Below, one piece after another: positions 34,986 through 44,358 of a stretch of 55,003 bases of DNA. The notes beneath the pieces are model-generated. The model was not told the origin of the DNA, did not search any database, and saw only the letters and a program-made list of their open reading frames with translations. Numbering within the stretch: position 1 is the stretch's first letter; each line of letters opens with the position of its first letter. The stretch covers positions 1 to 55,003 of the forward strand of contig NZ_BSUG01000009.1 of the NCBI RefSeq assembly GCF_030161475.1. Reading direction: 5' to 3'. The translations under genes were made by a program, and so were the position numbers. The stretch is from Tetragenococcus halophilus subsp. flandriensis (GTDB taxonomy: Bacteria; Bacillota; Bacilli; Lactobacillales; Enterococcaceae).

Positions 34986-36392
34986 ATGCCAAATCGAGAA
35001 AAAACACCTAAAGAGATAGTAAATGAATTAGATAGTTATATTATTGGCCAAGATCAGGCGAAAAAATCAGTAGCGGTGGCTTTACGCAATCGCTATCGAC
35101 GTTTACAGTTAGAAGAACAAATGCAACAAGATGTTACCCCTAAAAACATTTTGATGATCGGGCCTACCGGCGTTGGGAAAACAGAAATTGCGCGACGTCT
35201 AGCAAAAACCATTTCAGCACCTTTTGTAAAAGTAGAAGCGACGAAATTTACCGAAGTCGGTTATGTAGGTCGTGATGTAGAATCTATGGTGCGTGATTTG
35301 GTTGAAAATGCGATTCAAATTGTTAAAAAAGAAAAATACAGCGGTGTTTATAGCCAAGCAGAGAAAAAAGCGAACCGTCGTTTAGCTAAAGCTTTAGCAC
35401 CAGGGATCAAAAAAGAAAAAAAGAATAATCAAAATCCCTATGAACAAATGATGAATATGTTTAACCCAAATCAACAACAGCAAGAAAATGAAGAACCTGA
35501 AGAAGAATTAACTGAAGAAATCAGAAGTAATCGCCAAGCAATTTTTGAGCAATTACAAAAAGGGGTTTTGGATAGTCGCGAAGTGACGATTCAAGTAGAA
35601 GAAGAAAAAAGTCAAAACCCAATGATGAATAATGGCTTAGAACAAATGGGGATTGACTTAAGTGAAGCATTCTCTCAATTAAAGCCTAATAAAAAAGTTG
35701 ATCGTACTTTGCCGGTAAAAGATGCTAGAGAGCTTTTGATCCAAGAAGAATCAGCCAAATTAGTTAATGACGCTGATATTCATAGTGAAGCGATTAAATT
35801 AGCTGAATCTAGTGGGATCATCTTTATTGATGAAATTGATAAAGTTACGGCGAAATCAGAACAATCTGGTGATGTTTCCAGAGAAGGTGTCCAAAGAGAC
35901 ATTTTACCGATCGTTGAGGGCTCACAAGTAAATACAAAATATGGTGCTTTACAAACAGATCATATTTTGTTCATTGCTTCTGGTGCTTTCCATGTATCTA
36001 AACCAAGTGATCTCATTCCTGAATTACAAGGACGTTTTCCAATTCGCGTTGAATTAAATGATCTAAACGCTGAAGACTTTGTTAAGATTCTAAAAGAACC
36101 TAATAACGCCTTAGTTAAGCAATACGTTGCTTTATTAGAAACTGAAAATGTAAGTGTGACATTTACTAAAGAAGCGATTGAAAAAATTGCCAATATTGCC
36201 TTTGAAGTTAATCGTGACACCGATAATATCGGAGCTAGACGATTGCATACCATTTTAGAAAGACTATTAGAAGACTTATTATTTGAAGCTTCTGATATGC
36301 AAATGGGAGAAATCCAAATCACAGAAGCATATGTTGAAGATAAATTGTCTGATATTGCTAAAAATAAGGATTTAAGTCGTTACATTCTGTAA
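34986..36392 (+). CDS. hslU: ATP-dependent protease ATPase subunit HslU (ClpY)
   Basis: A 468-residue AAA+ unfoldase feeding substrates to HslV. It begins [30 protein letters not shown]; Walker A is [17 protein letters not shown] and Walker [13 protein letters not shown]. The pore loop region [16 protein letters not shown] (GYVG) and the sensor [17 protein letters not shown] are present. The intermediate domain (about 120-235) is a long acidic/Gln-rich insertion as in other HslU. ATG 34986 is used with GGAGG at 34969-34973; the frame extends upstream inside hslV, but homologues begin at the chosen Met. Confidence 0.96.
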   Translation: MPNREKTPKEIVNELDSYIIGQDQAKKSVAVALRNRYRRLQLEEQMQQDVTPKNILMIGPTGVGKTEIARRLAKTISAPFVKVEATKFTEVGYVGRDVESMVRDLVENAIQIVKKEKYSGVYSQAEKKANRRLAKALAPGIKKEKKNNQNPYEQMMNMFNPNQQQQENEEPEEELTEEIRSNRQAIFEQLQKGVLDSREVTIQVEEEKSQNPMMNNGLEQMGIDLSEAFSQLKPNKKVDRTLPVKDARELLIQEESAKLVNDADIHSEAIKLAESSGIIFIDEIDKVTAKSEQSGDVSREGVQRDILPIVEGSQVNTKYGALQTDHILFIASGAFHVSKPSDLIPELQGRFPIRVELNDLNAEDFVKILKEPNNALVKQYVALLETENVSVTFTKEAIEKIANIAFEVNRDTDNIGARRLHTILERLLEDLLFEASDMQMGEIQITEAYVEDKLSDIAKNKDLSRYIL

Positions 36393-36433
36393 AAATTTGT
36401 CGAATAGTTGGAAAGCAAGTAAAGGAGAAGATG

Positions 36434-37219
36434 ATGAGTACACTTTTAGAACAAACAAGAAAAATTAATGAGTTATTGCAGCAAAATAACACTTTTAACA
36501 CAGATTCGGACTTACCTTACGGCGAAATGGCGGATGTATTAGGAGATATTTTAAATAGTAATACCTACATTATTAGCGCTGATGGTAGTGTCTTAGGTTT
36601 TACGGAAATATTGGATGTAAATAATGAACGTGTCAAAAACATGTTTTTACAAAAGCAATTTCCTACAAGTTATGCGAATATGGTCGATCAATTGAAATCA
36701 ACAGAGGCCAATATTACCATTGAAAGTGATATGACTGCTTTTCCTGTGGAATTGCGTGAAAAATATCCTAATGGTTTAACCACTGTGGTTCCGATCTTCG
36801 GTGCCGGTGAACGTTTAGGAACAATTATCTTATCACGTATTGAACAACCCTTTGATGATGATGATTTGGTTTTAGCAGAATACAGCGCAACCGTTGTTGG
36901 TATGCAAATCTTATACCAACAATCACGAAGCATTGAAGAAGATGTGCGTAGTACAACAGCTGTACAAATGGCGGTTGGTACGCTTTCTTATAGTGAATTA
37001 AAAGCTGTTCAAGCGATTTTTGAAGCTTTAGATGGTGATGAAGGACGTTTAACGGCTTCAAATATTGCTGATAAGATCGGCATCACTCGTTCTGTTATCG
37101 TCAATGCTTTGCGGAAACTTGAATCGGCAGGTATTATTGAATCACGTTCATTAGGTATGAAAGGAACTTATCTGAAAGTTTTAAATCATCGCTTTAAAGA
37201 TGAATTAGATAAAGCCTAA
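36434..37219 (+). CDS. codY: GTP-sensing global repressor CodY
   Basis: A 261-residue regulator of nutrient response that binds GTP and branched-chain amino acids and represses biosynthetic and stationary-phase genes. The N-terminal GAF domain starts STLLEQTRKINELLQ and includes LPYGEMADVLGDILNSN; the linker reads YANMVDQLKSTEANITIES; the C-terminal winged helix is ASNIADKIGITRSVIVNALR followed by SLGMKGTYLKVLN, all near-invariant in CodY. The second of two adjacent ATGs (36434) is used because AAGGAGA leaves 6-7 bases to it. It ends the xerC-hslVU-codY run; its targets could include the accessory panE pair, but no CodY box was confirmed. Confidence 0.97.
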   Translation: MSTLLEQTRKINELLQQNNTFNTDSDLPYGEMADVLGDILNSNTYIISADGSVLGFTEILDVNNERVKNMFLQKQFPTSYANMVDQLKSTEANITIESDMTAFPVELREKYPNGLTTVVPIFGAGERLGTIILSRIEQPFDDDDLVLAEYSATVVGMQILYQQSRSIEEDVRSTTAVQMAVGTLSYSELKAVQAIFEALDGDEGRLTASNIADKIGITRSVIVNALRKLESAGIIESRSLGMKGTYLKVLNHRFKDELDKA

Positions 37220-37243
37220 CTTTGGAGAAAAGAGGAATATGCG

Positions 37244-38119
37244 ATGGCAATTATGATTGAAACGGATCATTTAAAAGCAGTTCTCAATGAAAAAGGCGCC
37301 GAATTAGCGAGTTTAAAACGTAAAGACGCTGATATTGAATATATTTGGCAAGCTGATCCAAATTATTGGAAAAGACATGCGCCAGTTTTGTTTCCCATCG
37401 TCGGTTCGTTAAAAGATAACACTTATGTATATAAGGGTAAAAGTTATCGTTTATCTCAACACGGATTTGCCAGAGATATGGATTTTGAGGTAATTGAACA
37501 AAGAGAAGATTCAGCTATTTTTCGTTTGAAAAGCACGGAAGAAACGAAAAAAGTATATCCCTTTGATTTTGAATTAATTATTGGCTATAGCTTGGGTGGC
37601 GATGGTTTAACAGTAAACTATCAAGTAAAAAATACCGCCGATGAAGAAATGTATTTTTCCATCGGTGGTCACCCTGCTTTTAATGTACCTTTAGAAGATC
37701 ATCTATCCTTTACAGATTATTTTGTGGATCCTTCGCCGATGAAGTCAAGGATCAACCTACCGCTAAAAGATGGTTTGGTTGACTTACAACAGCGGACTTT
37801 AGGTCAAACCAATACTTCGATTGCTTTAAATCATGAATTATTTAAAAATGATGCATTGATTTATGAAACAAAAGGTTTGAACTCTTTTACGATTCGTAGT
37901 GAGAAATCACCACATTCTGTTACATTAACTTTTAAAGATTTTTCCTATGTTGGTATTTGGTCTACTTATCCTACACAATCGCCTTTTGTATGTCTTGAAC
38001 CTTGGGTTGGCATTGCTGATACAACAGAGACAAGCGGTGATTTGACAGAAAAAGTGGGAATCCAAAAATTAGCAGCACATGATACATTCCATACAAAATA
38101 TGCTATCGTAGTAAAATAA
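37244..38119 (+). CDS. Aldose 1-epimerase family protein (LacX-like)
   Basis: A 291-residue galactose-mutarotase-fold protein. Supporting motifs are NEKGAELASLKRKDADIEYIW, KRHAPVLFPIVGSLKDNTY, the His in RLSQHGFARDMDFEV, the second His in YFSIGGHPAFNVPL and the closing VCLEPWVGIADT, in which the catalytic Glu is expected. The group interconverts sugar anomers or acts on sugar phosphates; LacX of lactococci belongs here and its substrate is uncertain. AGAGGA precedes ATG 37244; ATG 37253 is an alternative. It is 24 bp from codY, so may share its transcript, and ends at a bidirectional terminator facing plsY. Confidence 0.88.
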   Translation: MAIMIETDHLKAVLNEKGAELASLKRKDADIEYIWQADPNYWKRHAPVLFPIVGSLKDNTYVYKGKSYRLSQHGFARDMDFEVIEQREDSAIFRLKSTEETKKVYPFDFELIIGYSLGGDGLTVNYQVKNTADEEMYFSIGGHPAFNVPLEDHLSFTDYFVDPSPMKSRINLPLKDGLVDLQQRTLGQTNTSIALNHELFKNDALIYETKGLNSFTIRSEKSPHSVTLTFKDFSYVGIWSTYPTQSPFVCLEPWVGIADTTETSGDLTEKVGIQKLAAHDTFHTKYAIVVK

Positions 38120-38121
38120 AA

Positions 38122-38150
38122 AAACTTTGCGCATTTTTTGCGCAAAGTTT
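38122..38150. terminator. Bidirectional terminator between the epimerase gene and plsY
   Basis: AAACTTTGCGCA and TGCGCAAAGTTT pair perfectly around a T-rich loop, with A and T tracts on both sides, serving the converging genes. Confidence 0.88.
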
Positions 38151-38784
38151 ACTTTTTCTTTTCTTGTTTATTTAAGCCAAAAGAAATACGGCTTTCAGTT
38201 CCTTGTCGAATTCGCTGAATATTTTGTCTATGTAAATAAAAGATGAATGCAGTAACAATAACAGCAATACAAGATAACAACCAATCTTGTTCGGGCAGTA
38301 AAACAGGCAAGATCGACGGTAATATGAAAGTAGATAAGGTGATAATAACCGCTGCAATCATACTAGATAAACTGACCATGCTGGTAATAAATAACAAAAT
38401 TAAAAAAAGTGCTAGTGAGCAAAAAAAGAAAAGCGGATTATAACCTAAAAGCATGCCAGCACTGGTAGCCACAGCTTTGCCGCCTTTAAATTTGGCAAAA
38501 ACAGGAAAAACGTGACCCACAATAGCAGCTAAACCAAACCACAACGGATTGGTATCTACGCCGGGCAAATAGGCTAAAGAAGTTGCTAAGGTACCCTTTA
38601 ATAAATCGGCCGAAAATACTGCAAAACCGGCTTTAACCCCTAATATACGAAAGGTATTGGTTGTGCCGGAGTTTCCACTGCCAAATTGACGGATATCTTT
38701 TTTATAAAAAGTTTTTCCGATCCATAAACCGGAAGGTATAGAGCCTAGTAAATAGGCAATAATTATTAATATTATTGTTTTCAT
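38149..38784 (-). CDS. plsY: Acyl-phosphate:glycerol-3-phosphate acyltransferase
   Basis: A 211-residue membrane enzyme performing the first acylation in phospholipid synthesis. Five hydrophobic segments are seen. The three conserved motifs are GSIPSGLWIG with FGSGNSGTTNTFRILG, GHVFPVFAKFKGGKAVATSAG and the late TAFIFYLHRQNIQRIRQGTESR. The chosen start is ATG at 38784 (minus strand) with an AAAGG site 9 bases upstream; an in-frame TTG at 38793 overlaps that site. It lies opposite its neighbours and is often found next to parE-parC in lactobacillales, as here. Confidence 0.95.
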   Translation of the reverse strand: MKTIILIIIAYLLGSIPSGLWIGKTFYKKDIRQFGSGNSGTTNTFRILGVKAGFAVFSADLLKGTLATSLAYLPGVDTNPLWFGLAAIVGHVFPVFAKFKGGKAVATSAGMLLGYNPLFFFCSLALFLILLFITSMVSLSSMIAAVIITLSTFILPSILPVLLPEQDWLLSCIAVIVTAFIFYLHRQNIQRIRQGTESRISFGLNKQEKKK

Positions 38785-38901
38785 ATGAACCAACCTTTTG
38801 TTAGACTAGCAATATTTTAGCATGAAAACGTAAAAGCAACAACTTAAATCACTTGTTTTAAAGCAAATGAAATAATAAATTTTCAAAGGAGTATGAGAAT
38901 A

Positions 38902-39330
38902 ATGGCTTTTAAAAATCCAGATGAACAAACAATACAACAATATTTAAAAGAAGCGAAAAATATCGCAGTTATCGGTTTAAGCGATAATACCGAACGGACA
39001 AGCTATCAAGTTTCAAAAGTTGTGCAAGAACATGGCTATCATATTTTTCCTGTCAATCCAAAGTTAGCTGGAGGAAAAATATTAGGTGAAACTGTATACG
39101 CTCGTTTGCAAGATATACAAGAACCGATAGACATTGTAGATATTTTCCGTCGTAGTGAGTTTTTAACTGACGTTGCGGATGACTTTTTAGAAACGGATGC
39201 AAAAGTATTTTGGGCACAGTTAGGTATCGAAAATGAAGAAGCAGCGCAAAAACTACAAGATGCGGGTCGTAATGATATTGTTATGGATCGTTGCATTAAA
39301 ATTGAGTTAGGAAAAATGGATCAACAATGA
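38902..39330 (+). CDS. CoA-binding domain protein (YccU-like)
   Basis: A 142-residue single-domain Rossmann protein. NIAVIGLSDNTERTSYQVSK is the nucleotide/CoA-binding loop, and GYHIFPVNPKLAGGKILGE, PIDIVDIFRRSEFLTDVADD, VFWAQLGIENEEAAQKLQDA and DIVMDRCIKIEL match the CoA_binding_2 family. Its role is not established; it is widespread and single-copy. AAAGGAG at 38885-38891 favours ATG 38902 over the earlier in-frame ATG 38893, which would leave one base of spacing. It is frequently beside parE in enterococci. Confidence 0.9.
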   Translation: MAFKNPDEQTIQQYLKEAKNIAVIGLSDNTERTSYQVSKVVQEHGYHIFPVNPKLAGGKILGETVYARLQDIQEPIDIVDIFRRSEFLTDVADDFLETDAKVFWAQLGIENEEAAQKLQDAGRNDIVMDRCIKIELGKMDQQ

Positions 39331-39409
39331 TGAACGTTTATCTATTATTCAATGATTTTTATAGTCATTGTATAGATAATATTTTACTATAACTTAAAAG
39401 GATCTTTTT

Positions 39410-39447
39410 AAGAAAAACTTCATCTGGGGGTTTTTCTTCTTTTTTTT
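39410..39447 (+). terminator. Terminator after the CoA-binding gene
   Basis: AAGAAAAACT pairs with GGTTTTTCTT (one mismatch) around an 9-base loop, then C followed by T8. Confidence 0.6.
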
Positions 39448-39542
39448 GTGTGCTTTTTAGCGTATGATATAGTATGTTCATGTATATGATTTAATTAATA
39501 AAAATTAAACAAAGAAAATAATGTTAGCAAGGAGCGTTGACT

Positions 39543-41540
39543 TTGGCAAAAAAAACCAATGAATATAATGATGCTTCTATTCAAGTATTAGAAGGATTAG
39601 AAGCAGTAAGAAAACGTCCTGGGATGTATATCGGCTCCACGGATCAGCGCGGCTTACATCATTTGGTGTATGAAATTGTGGACAATGCAGTAGACGAGGC
39701 GCTTTCTGGTTATGGCAACACGATCGATGTTACTATTTGTGAAGATAACAGTGTGCAAGTAACTGATTACGGGCGCGGTATGCCAGTAGGAATGCATTCT
39801 TCAGGGATACCTACTGTAGAGGTTATTTTTACTGTATTGCATGCTGGAGGAAAATTTGGACAAGCAGGAGGGTATAAAACTTCTGGCGGATTACATGGTG
39901 TAGGTGCCAGTGTGGTGAATGCTCTTTCTAGCTGGTTAGAAGTGACGATTGTCCGTGATGGCGTTCAATATAAAGAAGTATTTAAAAATGGTGGAAAACC
40001 TGAAGGTACGTTGAAAAAAATAGGAAAAACGAAAGAAGCAAATCGTACAACGGTACATTTTCTACCAGATCCTACAATTTTTTCAGGAGCCAAAATTTCT
40101 TATGATATGTTGGCTGAACGTTTACGTGAATCAGCTTTCTTATTAAAGGGTGTTGAAATTAACTTAACGGATTTACGTGGGGAAGAAAAAGTAGAAGAAT
40201 CTTTTCTTTATGAAGAAGGGATCAAAGAATTTGTTGATTATTTAAATGAAGAAAAAGATACTTTGACACCTGTTGCTTATTTTTCAGGAGAAAGAGATGG
40301 TATTGAAGTAGAATTTGCCTTTCAATATAATGATGGATATTCAGAAAATATCCTTTCTTTTGTTAATAATGTGCGGACTAAAGATGGAGGTACTCATGAA
40401 GCAGGAATGAAGGCTTCTTTGACGAAATCCTTTAACGAGTATGCGCGTAAAGTCGGTTTATTAAAAGATAAAGATAAAAATTTAGAAGGTAGCGATTTTC
40501 GTGAAGGACTGGCTGCTATTTTGTCAGTGAGAATTCCAGAAAACTTACTACAATTTGAAGGACAAACCAAGGAAAAATTAGGTACACCAGCGGCTAGAAC
40601 AGCAGTTGACAATGTGATCGGTGAACAGCTGATTTTTTATCTACAAGAAAATAGCGATATGAGCCAGATGCTCGTTCGTAAAGCTAGTAAAGCACGCTTG
40701 GCGCGTGAAGCTGCTAGAAAAGCGCGTGAAGAAAGTAGAAATGGCAAAAAACGCAAAAAAGGTGAGTCATTGCTTTCCGGCAAACTAACACCAGCGCAAT
40801 CTAAAAATCCAGAAAAAAACGAATTATACTTAGTCGAAGGAGATTCCGCCGGGGGTTCGGCAAAACAAGGACGGGATCGTAAATTTCAAGCAATCTTACC
40901 TTTACGAGGAAAAGTAATCAATACCGAAAAAGCGAATATGCAAGATATCCTAAAAAACGAAGAGATCAATACTATGATTTATACAATCGGTGCCGGTGTT
41001 GGTCCTGAATTTAGCTTAGAAGATTGTAATTACGATAAAATTATCATTATGACAGACGCGGATACCGATGGTGCGCATATTCAAGTACTACTTCTGACCT
41101 TTTTCTATCGCTATATGAAGCCCTTAGTAGAACAGGGCAGAGTTTATATTGCTTTACCTCCTTTTTATAAGGTAACTAAGGGTAGTGGAAAAAAACAAGT
41201 GGATAAATATGCTTGGACAGATGAAGAACTTGAAGTTATCACTAAAGGTATGGGCAAAGGATATACATTGCAACGTTATAAAGGTCTAGGAGAAATGAAT
41301 GCTGAGCAATTGTGGGAAACTACAATGGATCCAGAACATAGAACATTAGTCCGAGTTAGGATCGATGATGCTGCCCAAGCAGAACGTCGTGTGACGACTT
41401 TGATGGGAGATAAGGTCGCACCTAGAAGAAAATGGATTGAATCAAACGTGCAATTTAGCTTAGAAGAAGATGGCAGTATTTTGGAAACTGCAGAGTCTAC
41501 AGAAGAAAAAAGTACGTCCTTACAAGAAGACTCTCTTTAG
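39543..41540 (+). CDS. parE: DNA topoisomerase IV subunit B
   Basis: A 665-residue ATPase subunit of the decatenating type II topoisomerase. The GHKL ATPase has LEAVRKRPGMYIGSTDQRGL, EIVDNAVDEALSG, DYGRGMPVG and the GGLHGVGASVVNALS loop; the TOPRIM domain has YLVEGDSAGGSAKQGRDRKFQ with EGDSAGGS, and MTDADTDGAHI. Adjacency to parC and the sequence indicate ParE rather than GyrB. The start is TTG 39543, since AAGGAG at 39529-39534 sits 8 bases before it and only 2 before the in-frame TTG 39537. parC follows 35 bp downstream in the same operon. Confidence 0.95.
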   Translation: MAKKTNEYNDASIQVLEGLEAVRKRPGMYIGSTDQRGLHHLVYEIVDNAVDEALSGYGNTIDVTICEDNSVQVTDYGRGMPVGMHSSGIPTVEVIFTVLHAGGKFGQAGGYKTSGGLHGVGASVVNALSSWLEVTIVRDGVQYKEVFKNGGKPEGTLKKIGKTKEANRTTVHFLPDPTIFSGAKISYDMLAERLRESAFLLKGVEINLTDLRGEEKVEESFLYEEGIKEFVDYLNEEKDTLTPVAYFSGERDGIEVEFAFQYNDGYSENILSFVNNVRTKDGGTHEAGMKASLTKSFNEYARKVGLLKDKDKNLEGSDFREGLAAILSVRIPENLLQFEGQTKEKLGTPAARTAVDNVIGEQLIFYLQENSDMSQMLVRKASKARLAREAARKAREESRNGKKRKKGESLLSGKLTPAQSKNPEKNELYLVEGDSAGGSAKQGRDRKFQAILPLRGKVINTEKANMQDILKNEEINTMIYTIGAGVGPEFSLEDCNYDKIIIMTDADTDGAHIQVLLLTFFYRYMKPLVEQGRVYIALPPFYKVTKGSGKKQVDKYAWTDEELEVITKGMGKGYTLQRYKGLGEMNAEQLWETTMDPEHRTLVRVRIDDAAQAERRVTTLMGDKVAPRRKWIESNVQFSLEEDGSILETAESTEEKSTSLQEDSL

Positions 41541-41575
41541 ACAAAGAAATTATTTGATAAATAGAAGGTGAATTT

Positions 41576-44023
41576 TTGGAACAAAATAGTCAGATTCAAG
41601 AATTGACATTAGAAGAAGTAATGGGCGATCGTTTTGGACGCTATTCGAAATATATCATTCAAGAACGGGCTTTACCTGACATTCGTGACGGGTTAAAACC
41701 TGTACAACGTCGTATTTTATTTTCAATGAATAATGATGGTAATACTTATGATAAAAGCTTCCGGAAATCTGCTAAATCTGTCGGAAATGTTATGGGAAAT
41801 TATCATCCTCATGGTGATAGCAGTATTTATGAAGCTATGGTGCGGATGAGCCAAGATTGGAAACTACGAGAAGTTTTAGTTGAAATGCACGGCAACAACG
41901 GGAGTATGGATGGCGATCCACCGGCTGCAATGCGTTATACAGAAGCTCGTTTATCAAAATTAAGTGGGCAAATGTTAAGTGATATTGAAAAAGACACCGT
42001 AGATATGGTGCTAAATTTTGATGACACAGAAGAAGAACCTACTGTGCTACCCGCAAAATTCCCCAATTTGCTAATCAATGGGTCTACTGGGATATCCGCC
42101 GGTTATGCTACTGAAATCCCTACTCATAACCTAGCAGAAGTTATAGATGGAACAATATATTTAATCGATCATCCCAATGCTTCTTTGGATAAATTAATGG
42201 AATTTATCCCGGGTCCTGATTTTCCTACAGGGGGAATTCTTCAAGGAAAAGAAGAAATCAAAAAAGCTTATGAAACAGGTAAAGGGAAAGTTATTTTACG
42301 TTCCAAAACCGAGATCGAAAATTTGCGTGGCGGCAAGCAACAGATCGTGATTACAGAAATTCCATATGAAGTCAATAAAGCCACTTTGGTTAAAAAAATC
42401 GATGAGATACGTTTAGCTAAAAAAATCGAGGGTATTGCAGAAGTACGTGACGAAACCGATCGGACAGGTCTGCGTATGGTGATTGAATTAAAAAAAGATG
42501 TCAATGCTCAAGGTGTATTAAATTACTTATTTAAAAATACTGAGCTTCAAGTGAATTATAGTTTCAATATGGTAGCCATTGATGGCATGCGCCCGCAACA
42601 AGTTAACTTAAAACATATTTTAGAAAGTTATGTTAACCACCGACGTGATGTTGTTTTAAAACGGAGCCAATTTGAGTTAAACAAAGCGCAAAAAAGACAA
42701 CATATAGTGGATGGCTTGATGAAGGCTTTATCAATACTTGATCAAGTAATTGCGACCATACGTGCTAGTAAGGATAAAAAGGACGCGAAAAATAATTTAG
42801 TTATTCAGCATCAATTTACTCAAGCACAAGCAGAAGCTATCGTTAATTTACAATTGTATCGTTTAACAAATACTGATATTACTGAGCTAGAAAATGAAGC
42901 TGAGGAATTAGCAGCTTATATCGCTGAGTTACAAAAAATATTAAGCGATAGCACGGAATTAATGAAGGTCATCAAAAAAGAATTACGTGAAGTGAAAAAA
43001 CAATTCAGCACCGCTCGCTTGACACAAATTGAAGAAGAGATCGAAGAAATCAAAATTGAAACAGAGGTTCTCGTTCCTTCAGAAGAAGTGATGACAGCTA
43101 TTACCAAAGAGGGCTATGTAAAAAGAAGTAGTCTACGTTCTTATAATGCGTCGAAACCAGAAGAGCTTGGCATGAAAGATAGCGATGAAGTAGTATTTTG
43201 CCAGCAGTTAAACACTTTAGACCATTTGTTGTTAGTGACAAATAAAGGAAATATGATCTATCGACCTGTCTTTGAATTACCAGATTTGAAATGGAAAGAA
43301 ACAGGCGAACATCTTTCCCAGAATTTATTGAATTTTAGCTCAGATGAAGTGATTTTGGCTGTCTACAGTTATAACGAATTGGATCCAAGCAGAAATTTTG
43401 TATTCATGACGCAAAAGGGTATGATCAAACAGACGCGCATGGATGAATTCAGCCCGGGACGTACCTATAAAAGTCGTGCAATGACAGCTATGAAATTTAA
43501 AGACAATAGCGATGAACTGGTTAGTGTGTATTTGATTGACAGTAAGGAAGAATTGGATGTCTTTTTAGCAAGCTACAAGGGAATGGGGCTTCGTTATTCA
43601 TTAACCGAAGTTCCTGTTGTTGGTTCTAAGGCAAGTGGAGTCAAAGCAATGAATCTTAAGACAGATGATGAAGTGACAAGCGGTATGCTCGTTTACAGTA
43701 ACGGGGATAATCCAGTGATCATTGTCTCCCAACGTGGTGCAATAAAGCGTATGCTAGCACAAGAGTTAACGCAATTAAGTCGTGCTAAGCGCGGTGTTAT
43801 GATCTTAAGAGAACTTAAGAAAAACCCTCATCGCATTATTTATATGGGTGATGGTCAAGAAAAAACTTTGCTTCTGACAAATGAAAAAGGACAGCAAGTA
43901 GAAATTGAAAGTAATCAATATCCAATCAGTGATCGTACTTCAAATGGTTCCTTTGCAATAGATGAGAAACAAGGCGGTAAGGTATTAGAAGTAAGAGAAA
44001 AGTTTGAATATCAATCTGAATAA
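41576..44023 (+). CDS. parC: DNA topoisomerase IV subunit A
   Basis: An 815-residue breakage-reunion subunit. Catalytic Tyr121 lies in PPAAMRYTEARLS. The quinolone-contact region reads GNYHPHGDSSIYEAMVRMSQ, with Ser82 and Glu86 equivalent to the positions usually numbered 80 and 84, both in the susceptible form. The C-terminal beta-pinwheel repeats (VKRSSLRSYN, MIKQTRMDEFSPGRTYKSRA, GAIKRMLAQELTQLSRAKRG) are those of ParC. Start is TTG 41576 with GAAGGTGA just upstream, so both topoisomerase IV subunits use TTG. It ends the operon at a strong terminator. Confidence 0.96.
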   Translation: MEQNSQIQELTLEEVMGDRFGRYSKYIIQERALPDIRDGLKPVQRRILFSMNNDGNTYDKSFRKSAKSVGNVMGNYHPHGDSSIYEAMVRMSQDWKLREVLVEMHGNNGSMDGDPPAAMRYTEARLSKLSGQMLSDIEKDTVDMVLNFDDTEEEPTVLPAKFPNLLINGSTGISAGYATEIPTHNLAEVIDGTIYLIDHPNASLDKLMEFIPGPDFPTGGILQGKEEIKKAYETGKGKVILRSKTEIENLRGGKQQIVITEIPYEVNKATLVKKIDEIRLAKKIEGIAEVRDETDRTGLRMVIELKKDVNAQGVLNYLFKNTELQVNYSFNMVAIDGMRPQQVNLKHILESYVNHRRDVVLKRSQFELNKAQKRQHIVDGLMKALSILDQVIATIRASKDKKDAKNNLVIQHQFTQAQAEAIVNLQLYRLTNTDITELENEAEELAAYIAELQKILSDSTELMKVIKKELREVKKQFSTARLTQIEEEIEEIKIETEVLVPSEEVMTAITKEGYVKRSSLRSYNASKPEELGMKDSDEVVFCQQLNTLDHLLLVTNKGNMIYRPVFELPDLKWKETGEHLSQNLLNFSSDEVILAVYSYNELDPSRNFVFMTQKGMIKQTRMDEFSPGRTYKSRAMTAMKFKDNSDELVSVYLIDSKEELDVFLASYKGMGLRYSLTEVPVVGSKASGVKAMNLKTDDEVTSGMLVYSNGDNPVIIVSQRGAIKRMLAQELTQLSRAKRGVMILRELKKNPHRIIYMGDGQEKTLLLTNEKGQQVEIESNQYPISDRTSNGSFAIDEKQGGKVLEVREKFEYQSE

Positions 44024-44033
44024 AGTAGTAGTG

Positions 44034-44073
44034 AAAGGATTAAATCTATATTTTTAGGTTTAATCCTTTTTTG
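44034..44073 (+). terminator. Rho-independent terminator after parC
   Basis: AAAGGATTAAA and TTTAATCCTTT pair perfectly around a 14-base loop, followed by a T run. Confidence 0.88.
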
Positions 44074-44100
44074 TCAAAGCTGTTATACTATCTATTATAA

Positions 44101-44134
44101 TTTTCCACTTCTGTAACAGTACAGAGGTAGAAAA
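44101..44134. promoter_or_regulatory. 14-bp hairpin of unknown role upstream of pflB
   Basis: TTTTCCACTTCTGT (44101-44114) and ACAGAGGTAGAAAA (44121-44134) pair at 12 of 14 positions around AACAGT. It lacks a T tail, so it is not an obvious terminator. It sits 145 bp before the proposed pflB promoter in a 285-bp gap with no gene. Confidence 0.4.
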
Positions 44135-44278
44135 TTAATAAGTTTGTTCACTATTTTACTTTTATTTAAAATGAATTTTGATTTATTAATCACAAGAATA
44201 AACGTTGATATCACAGCTTATTTTATAAATATATTTCTATTTGTACAATTTTTTGTTAATATAATTTCATGTAATGGT

Positions 44279-44306
44279 TTGCAAAAAATCCGTTATGTGT
44301 TATACT
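44279..44306 (+). promoter_or_regulatory. Likely promoter of pflB
   Basis: TTGCAA (44279-44284) and TATACT (44301-44306) are 16 bp apart, leaving a leader of about 45 bases with the AAGGAGGAG ribosome site. pfl operons are commonly under redox or catabolite control; no convincing Rex or cre box was seen. Confidence 0.5.
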
Positions 44307-44358
44307 GTTCACAGTAAAGCTGTTACATTTTGGAACAGAAATTAAGGAGGAGTAATAT

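Noticed and set aside
41800..41840. Quinolone-resistance substitution in parC
   Set aside because: Ser82 and Glu86, the usual mutated positions, are in the susceptible state.
44160..44220. Rex-like and cre-like sites upstream of pflB (TTGATTTATTAATCACAA, ATAAACGTTGATATCA)
   Set aside because: Each matches only half of the respective consensus; not enough to call an operator.
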